DNA of 9,779 nucleotides from positions 1-9,779 of the forward strand of contig JAZRUY010000036.1 in assembly GCA_045598845.1 (NCBI GenBank). The letters are read 5' to 3'. The notes under the pieces are model-generated. The model saw only the letters and a list, made by a program, of their open reading frames with translations. It ran no database searches and was not told the DNA's origin. A program made the translations under genes and the position numbers. Numbering within the stretch: position 1 is the stretch's first letter; each line of letters starts with the position of its first letter. Positions 5,712 to 9,779 of this stretch are shown here, piece after piece. Source of the DNA: JAZRUY01 sp045598845 (GTDB taxonomy: Bacteria; Verrucomicrobiota; Lentisphaeria; Victivallales; Victivallaceae).

Positions 5712-6575
5712 TCACCTCCGGTGGCGGCGTATCCGCTCCGTAAGCATCCGTACCCGGTTGTCAAGCGTGCTTCCGGAGAGGTCGTACCCTGATAATTCGT
5801 GATAGCGCCGGGTGAAATCACCGGTTATCGCGTTTATCGAAACCGGTTCTGCCGGAGCGGTCTGTTTCAGGCAACGCAGAAAACTGGAAATCAGCCGGGC
5901 CAGTTCGCGCCGCCGGCCGCCTTCCGGCACTGTGCCGGAATGGATGCGGCAGCCGTCCAGATCAATTACGCCCCAATCCGAATACGTTCCGTCAGGATTG
6001 GAGCGGCAGAAAATATTCCTCAAACTCAGATCTCCGTGTTCAACTCCGGAGGCATGTATTTTGGTCAGTAGCGACACTGTGCCGTCAACGAACCGGCGGT
6101 AGCCGTAGCCGCCGGAGAATACCATAATATTCTTGTCGCAGAACAACTGTCCGGCGTCAAGTTTTTCTGTAATCAGATAGTCGGCGGTCGGAATGCCTGC
6201 GCGGCTCTGTCTGAATGCCCCCAGTACCGCGGGGCAGGGAATTCCGGACTCTTTCAACCGCAAAGCCGCGGCCAGTACCCGTTCCGGCCGCGGCAACTGG
6301 AATATTTTGCGGAATCGATTGTAAAATCCGTGCATATTGTAGCGCTTAACGAATAAACCGCCGGAGAATACCGCTGTAACTTTATGCCCGGATTTACACC
6401 GCTCTGTTTCCGGTGCCGTATCCATGCCGGCGATGATGGCGCGTATATCCTGCTCTTTGATATTCCAGCCGCGGAAAATCATCCCGCGCAGTTCCGGGAA
6501 ATCCGTCTTCCGGTAAGCGCCGGTAATCCGGTCGCAGGCTTGGGCGAGAATGCCGCTTATATCTGGTTGTCCCAT
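5712..6575 (-). CDS. Kdo/WaaP-type lipopolysaccharide kinase-like protein
   Basis: This is a kinase-fold protein resembling the Kdo/WaaP (also InaA-like) family, which phosphorylates sugars of the LPS inner core at the cytoplasmic face. Counting from ATG 6575 it has 287 residues. Visible kinase motifs are FVKRYN with the likely ATP-binding Lys77, a helix region around PERVLAAALRLKESGIPCP (97-115), the catalytic loop HGDLSLRNIF (180-189; D182, N187) and the metal-binding VIDLDG (203-208, DFG equivalent). The C-terminus is Arg-rich (RIRRHRR). A GTG at 6623 would add 16 residues but would put them through the strong leuB terminator, so ATG 6575 is preferred, though its Shine-Dalgarno (CGGA) is weak. 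The real substrate is not known: no other LPS gene is nearby, and the close partner is rnc. It could be another small-molecule kinase of the same fold. Confidence 0.75.
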   Translation of the reverse strand: MGQPDISGILAQACDRITGAYRKTDFPELRGMIFRGWNIKEQDIRAIIAGMDTAPETERCKSGHKVTAVFSGGLFVKRYNMHGFYNRFRKIFQLPRPERVLAAALRLKESGIPCPAVLGAFRQSRAGIPTADYLITEKLDAGQLFCDKNIMVFSGGYGYRRFVDGTVSLLTKIHASGVEHGDLSLRNIFCRSNPDGTYSDWGVIDLDGCRIHSGTVPEGGRRRELARLISSFLRCLKQTAPAEPVSINAITGDFTRRYHELSGYDLSGSTLDNRVRMLTERIRRHRR

Positions 6576-6594
6576 AAATTCCGAATGATGATTG

Positions 6595-6621
6595 AAAAAA
6601 AGCGCGGCCGAATCGCCGCGC
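6595..6621 (-). terminator. Strong intrinsic terminator after leuB
   Basis: On the minus strand, GCGCGGC (6621-6615) and GCCGCGC (6608-6602) form a perfect 7-bp GC-only stem with a 6-nt loop. It is followed at once by seven T (6601-6595). It begins 12 nt after the leuB stop and ends the argG-leuB unit. It lies just upstream of, or inside, the 5' end of the kinase frame, which argues against the GTG start at 6623. Confidence 0.88.
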
Positions 6622-6633
6622 ACTGTGTTTTTC

Positions 6634-7746
6634 TCACAGACTGGCGGCTATCAAATCACCTACCTCGGAGGTGGAGTAGCCCATTTTTCCTGCCGCCATG
6701 GATTTTAATTTGTGTCCTGTTGCAAAGGCGATGCCTTGTTCGATGGCCTGCGCCGCTTCTTTCTCTCCCAGAAAATCCAGCATCATCGCCGCCGCGCCGA
6801 TGGCCGCCAGCGGATTGATGACGTTGAGTCCGGTATATTTCGGCGCACTGCCCCCGATCGGCTCGAACATGCTCACCCCTTCCGGATTAAGATTGGCTCC
6901 GGAGGATACTCCCATGCCGCCGGCGGTCATCGCCGCCAGATCGGTGATAATATCGCCCATCAGGTTTTCCGTTACGATTACATCGAACCATTCCGGGTTT
7001 TTCACCATCCACATAGTGGTGGCGTCCACATGGCAATAAGCGGTTTTGACCGTCGGATATTGCTTCGCCATCTCGCGGAAAGCGCGTTCCCACAGCCCGC
7101 AGACATAGGTCAGCACATTGGTTTTTCCTACCAAAGTCAATTGAGAGGTGTATCCTGCCTTGCGATCCTCGGCGGAAAGTCCCCGCCACGGGGCGGCTGA
7201 ACTATGCCGCTTCACGGCCAGTTCAAAAGCGTACTTTAAGCAGCGGTCAACCTGTTTTCGCGAATAAACCCAGTTCTGGCAGGCGATTTCATCCGGTGTG
7301 CCGGCCTGAACACTGCCGCCCATTCCGGTGTAAACACCCCCGGAATTCTCCCTGACTACCACATAATCTATATCCTCCGGATGCTTGTCCGCCAGCGGAG
7401 TTTCCACCCCGGGATACAGTTTGACCGGACGCAGGTTGATATACTGATCGAGATCAAAGCGTAACTTGAGCAGTATGCCTTTTTCCAGAATGCCGGGCTT
7501 TACTTTCGGATTTCCGATTGCTCCCAGCAGTACCGCGTCATGCCCGGCCAGCCGCCCGGCGGCATCATCGGGAAGCAGTTCTCCGGTGGAGAGATAGTGT
7601 TCTCCTCCCCAGTTGAAAAATTGCTTTTCCAGAGAGAATCCGAACTTCTTCGCCGCCGCATCCGCTACTTTCAGTGCCTCAGCGATGACTTCCGGCCCGG
7701 TTCCGTCGCCGGGGATTACCGCGATTTTGTATTTTTTGTCCGCCAT
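6634..7746 (-). CDS. leuB: 3-isopropylmalate dehydrogenase
   Basis: This NAD-dependent beta-decarboxylating dehydrogenase converts 3-isopropylmalate to 2-oxoisocaproate in leucine synthesis. Motifs in order (second-Met numbering) are IPGDGTGPEV (11-20), LRFDLDQYINLRPVKLYPGV (95-114, substrate Arg residues), VVREN with YTG (130-141), the catalytic Lys in LVGKTN (205-210), HVDA (239-242), the family signature ENLMGDIITDLAA (260-272, metal Asp) and the NAD-binding GSAP block (299-302). The LRF-LDQ-INLRP pattern resembles actinobacterial LeuB more than E. coli LeuB, and is also near D-malate/tartrate dehydrogenases, so the substrate is likely but not proven. Start ATG 7746 has GGAG 6 nt upstream; the adjacent ATG 7749 is only 3 nt away from it. 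The gene lies 17 nt behind argG, as one unit ending at the terminator at 6595-6621. leuA, leuC and leuD are not in the window. Confidence 0.85.
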   Translation of the reverse strand: MADKKYKIAVIPGDGTGPEVIAEALKVADAAAKKFGFSLEKQFFNWGGEHYLSTGELLPDDAAGRLAGHDAVLLGAIGNPKVKPGILEKGILLKLRFDLDQYINLRPVKLYPGVETPLADKHPEDIDYVVVRENSGGVYTGMGGSVQAGTPDEIACQNWVYSRKQVDRCLKYAFELAVKRHSSAAPWRGLSAEDRKAGYTSQLTLVGKTNVLTYVCGLWERAFREMAKQYPTVKTAYCHVDATTMWMVKNPEWFDVIVTENLMGDIITDLAAMTAGGMGVSSGANLNPEGVSMFEPIGGSAPKYTGLNVINPLAAIGAAAMMLDFLGEKEAAQAIEQGIAFATGHKLKSMAAGKMGYSTSEVGDLIAASL

Positions 7747-7763
7747 CATAATCTCCGGGTTGT

Positions 7764-9014
7764 TCAGTAACGTTTCTGCTTGCTGCGGGCGAGCACTTTG
7801 AGCCGCAGCGCGTTCAGCTTGATGAATCCCGCCGCGTCTTTATGGTCGTAAGATTCCAAGCCTTCAAACGAGGCGATAGAGTCATCGTAAAGGCTGTATT
7901 TGCTGCGGCGGCCGGTTACATGGCAGGCGCCTTTGAAGAGTTTTACCCGTACATCTCCGGTTACGAATTTCTGGCTTTCGGTAATCATAACCTGGAGCAT
8001 TTCTCTTTCCGGCGCATACCAGAAACCGTTGTAAATCATATCGGCGTAGCGCGGAATCAGGCTGTCGCGCAGATGCATGACTTCCCGGTCAAGGGTGATT
8101 CCCCCCAGTCCCCGGTGAGCCGTCTGCAGGATGGTCCCGGCCGGAGTTTCATACACTCCGCGGGATTTCATTCCGACAAAGCGGTTTTCCACTATATCCA
8201 CCCGCCCTACCGCATGTTTGCTGCCTATGGCGTTCAGTGTGCGCATGATGTTGGCCGGGGAATATTTCTTCCCGTTGATTTTAACCGGGATGCCTTTTTC
8301 AAAGGTGATGATGACATCTTCCGGTTTGTTGGCCGCTTTGCTCAAAGCGGAGGTCATTACCGCGATATTCTCCGGAAATTCATTCCACGGATCCTCCAGA
8401 ATTCCGCCTTCGAAACTGATGTGGAGCAGATTGCGGTCCATGCTGTATGGCTTTTTTGCCGATACGCTGACCGGGATCTTGTTTTTCTTTGCATATTCGA
8501 TCATGTCCAGCCGTCCGGTGAATTTCCAATTGGGGTCGCGCCACGCGGCGATGACTTTCACTGACGGGTCGATGGCATTGGCATTGAGTTCAAACCGCAC
8601 CTGGTCGTTGCCTTTCCCTGTGGCGCCGTGGCATATCGCATCGGCGCCTTCCGCCTTTGCCACTTCAACCAGACGCTTGGCGATCAGCGGACGCGCGATG
8701 GAGGTTCCGAGCAGGTAGTTGTTTTCATAGATGGCTTCTCCCTGCAGCATCGGAAAGATGAAATCGCGGGCGAATTCCTCGTTCAGGTCATCGATGATGC
8801 ATTTGCTGGCTCCGGTGGCCTTGGCTTTTTCTTCCAGCCCGGCGAGTTCCTCCTGCTGCCCAACGTCGGCGCAGTAGCAGATCACTTCAGCGTTGTATGT
8901 ATCCTTGACCCATTTTACGATTACAGAGGTGTCGAGCCCTCCGGAATAGGCGACGACAATCTTCATCTTCTTTGCTTTTCGGGTACTGTTGCTTTTTTTC
9001 ACCGTCTTGGGCAT
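7764..9014 (-). CDS. argG: Argininosuccinate synthase
   Basis: ArgG joins citrulline and aspartate with ATP to form argininosuccinate, the substrate of ArgH. The product has 416 residues. The PP-loop ATP-binding motif AYSGGLDTS is at 22-30. Other family blocks are YENNYLLGTSIARPLIAK (96-113), ATGKGNDQVRFE (131-142) and, later, AWRDPNW and SYDHKDAAGFIKL. Start ATG 9014 has AGGAG (9026-9022) 7 nt upstream. This start adds a 16-residue Lys/Arg-rich extension (MPKTVKKSNSTRKAKK) ahead of the usual MKIVVAYSGG beginning. An alternative ATG at 8966 lacks a good ribosome-binding site. The gene sits 68 nt behind the MscS-like gene and 17 nt ahead of leuB. argH is not downstream but on the other strand at the left edge. 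No full ARG box was seen in the leader. Confidence 0.97.
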   Translation of the reverse strand: MPKTVKKSNSTRKAKKMKIVVAYSGGLDTSVIVKWVKDTYNAEVICYCADVGQQEELAGLEEKAKATGASKCIIDDLNEEFARDFIFPMLQGEAIYENNYLLGTSIARPLIAKRLVEVAKAEGADAICHGATGKGNDQVRFELNANAIDPSVKVIAAWRDPNWKFTGRLDMIEYAKKNKIPVSVSAKKPYSMDRNLLHISFEGGILEDPWNEFPENIAVMTSALSKAANKPEDVIITFEKGIPVKINGKKYSPANIMRTLNAIGSKHAVGRVDIVENRFVGMKSRGVYETPAGTILQTAHRGLGGITLDREVMHLRDSLIPRYADMIYNGFWYAPEREMLQVMITESQKFVTGDVRVKLFKGACHVTGRRSKYSLYDDSIASFEGLESYDHKDAAGFIKLNALRLKVLARSKQKRY

Positions 9015-9036
9015 TTTGGCACTCCTGAATTTTTTC

Positions 9037-9054
9037 GCCGCGCATAGGCGCGGC
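9037..9054 (-). promoter_or_regulatory. GC-rich hairpin in the argG leader
   Basis: On the minus strand, GCCGCGC (9054-9048) and GCGCGGC (9043-9037) form a perfect 7-bp stem with a 4-nt loop (CTAT). It is followed by GAAAAAATT and, 10 nt on, by the argG Shine-Dalgarno. The A-run instead of a T-run rules out an ordinary intrinsic terminator on this strand, and the plus strand has no adjacent T-run either. Possible roles are mRNA stabilisation or processing between the MscS-like gene and argG, or regulation of argG. None is demonstrated. Confidence 0.4.
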
Positions 9055-9082
9055 TGATTGGTTGTTCTTGATTATCGTTAGT

Positions 9083-9779
9083 TTAGTTGTTTTTTGCGCT
9101 CAGATTCTGTATGACCGAATCCGCCAGTACCCGGTTGGGAATGCTGACCAGTATCCCGTCTTCCGTACGCAGTCTGGTGCTGCGCAGACAAACAGTTTCC
9201 ACTTTCCCTGTTACACCCGCCGCGCTGATGGTGTCGCCGATCTTGAAAGTGCGGTCGCTTGCCAGCGTAACGGCGCCGAACAGATTGGCGATGGCGTTCT
9301 GCGAGGCGAAGGCGAAAGCCAGTCCCGCCACCCCCATTCCGGTAACCAGTGCCGCCACATTGAACTTGAAAATGTTCTGCAGTACGAAGATTACGGCGAC
9401 AATCCAGATTACCGCTTTGAAAGCCCGGGATATCAGCGATATCACCAGTTGCCCCATCGGATTAATTTTATCTTCGAGTTTGCGGCCGATGCTTCTTTCG
9501 ATCAGTCCGGTTCCGCGCAGCAGACCCCATACCGCAATAAGCACGAACAGCGCGGCGCAAGTACGGGAAACCGCGGTTTTTGCGCTTTCGGTCATGTTCA
9601 GCATGCCGGTACCTGCCGCGGCTCCGCCCAGAATAATCAGCCAGAACAGCGGCAGTTTCACCGCCGCGGCGATGCCGTCAGGATTCCGTTTCGCCGGATA
9701 GGAAAGAATGCTGCCGGCCGTTATGGCGGCCAGTACGGCAATCAGTATGATTACCGCCGCCGACAGGAGATTGTAATAT
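9083..9779 (-). CDS. MscS-family mechanosensitive channel, 3' part (5' end outside window)
   Basis: This inner-membrane small-conductance mechanosensitive channel homologue releases solutes on hypo-osmotic shock in its family. The frame is open to the window edge (231 visible residues, numbered from base 9778), so the GTG at 9661 is internal and the true start lies beyond the window. Hydrophobic segments are seen near 4-24, 43-56, 73-88 and 117-135. The pore helix region is Gly/Ala-rich (VTGMGVAGLAFAFASQNAIANLFGAV, about 145-170, quoted here only in part as a motif). Next comes the beta domain (about 178-215) with FKIGDTI, GKVETVCLRSTRLRTEDG and VSIPN. The protein stops at LADSVIQNLSAKNN, directly after the beta domain. 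The alpha/beta C-terminal domain of about 80-100 residues found in E. coli MscS is missing, and no continuation exists in the 68 nt before argG. Confidence 0.88.
   Translation of the reverse strand, partial: YYNLLSAAVIILIAVLAAITAGSILSYPAKRNPDGIAAAVKLPLFWLIILGGAAAGTGMLNMTESAKTAVSRTCAALFVLIAVWGLLRGTGLIERSIGRKLEDKINPMGQLVISLISRAFKAVIWIVAVIFVLQNIFKFNVAALVTGMGVAGLAFAFASQNAIANLFGAVTLASDRTFKIGDTISAAGVTGKVETVCLRSTRLRTEDGILVSIPNRVLADSVIQNLSAKNN

Noticed and set aside
7842..8564. Open frame of 240 codons on the plus strand opposite argG
   Set aside because: It is antisense to a certain argG. Its composition (His, Phe, Arg, Asp-rich) is that of a reverse-complement shadow.
1..9779. Search for CRISPR repeats, insertion sequences, integrase genes, toxin-antitoxin pairs, phage genes or att sites beside the tRNA
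   Set aside because: No spaced direct repeats, terminal inverted repeats, transposase or integrase motifs were seen, and nothing resembling a second copy of the tRNA 3' end was found in the window.

Overview
The window reads as an ordinary chromosomal housekeeping segment of a Gram-negative bacterium of middling to slightly high G+C. Nothing in it points to a plasmid, prophage, insertion sequence or CRISPR locus. Every confidently identified gene is a core-type gene: arginine and leucine biosynthesis, translation, RNA processing, a tRNA, and envelope or ion-transport proteins. A Kdo/WaaP-type sugar kinase suggests an LPS-bearing outer membrane. The unlinked argH and argG, the actinobacterial-style LeuB motif and the Lys/Arg/Ala-rich S2 tail make me think of the PVC group (for example Lentisphaerota), but that is a low-confidence guess from sequence style only.

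The layout is two convergent blocks. The plus-strand block is the 3' part of argH (1-1001, cut by the window edge), then rpsB-tsf (S2 and EF-Ts, 1120-2886) with its own promoter overlapping the argH stop and an intrinsic terminator after tsf, then a CNNM/CorC (DUF21-CBS) transporter (3126-4370). The minus-strand block, read right to left, is an MscS-family channel (cut by the right edge; stop at 9083), argG (9014-7764), leuB (7746-6634), a strong intrinsic terminator, a Kdo/WaaP-like kinase (6575-5712), rnc (5709-5008) and tRNA-Gly(GCC) (4889-4814). The blocks meet in about 440 bases (4371-4813) that hold no clear gene. That stretch contains a frame remnant interrupted by amber codons and a hairpin that can act as the tRNA terminator.

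Functional links: argG and argH catalyse the last two steps of arginine synthesis but lie here on opposite strands about 6.8 kb apart. argG-leuB looks like one amino-acid biosynthesis transcript. The kinase and rnc are separated by 2 nt, with the rnc Shine-Dalgarno inside the end of the kinase gene, so they are probably translationally linked. The rpsB and tRNA-Gly promoters share the same hexamers and spacing (TTGCAA, 17 nt, TATATT), which suggests the housekeeping sigma-factor preference of this organism.

I did not find an obviously new biological system. The items most worth a second look are the MscS-like channel that ends right after its beta domain, the terminator placed at the 5' end of the kinase-rnc unit, the basic extensions on ArgG and S2, and the amber-interrupted frame between the two blocks.
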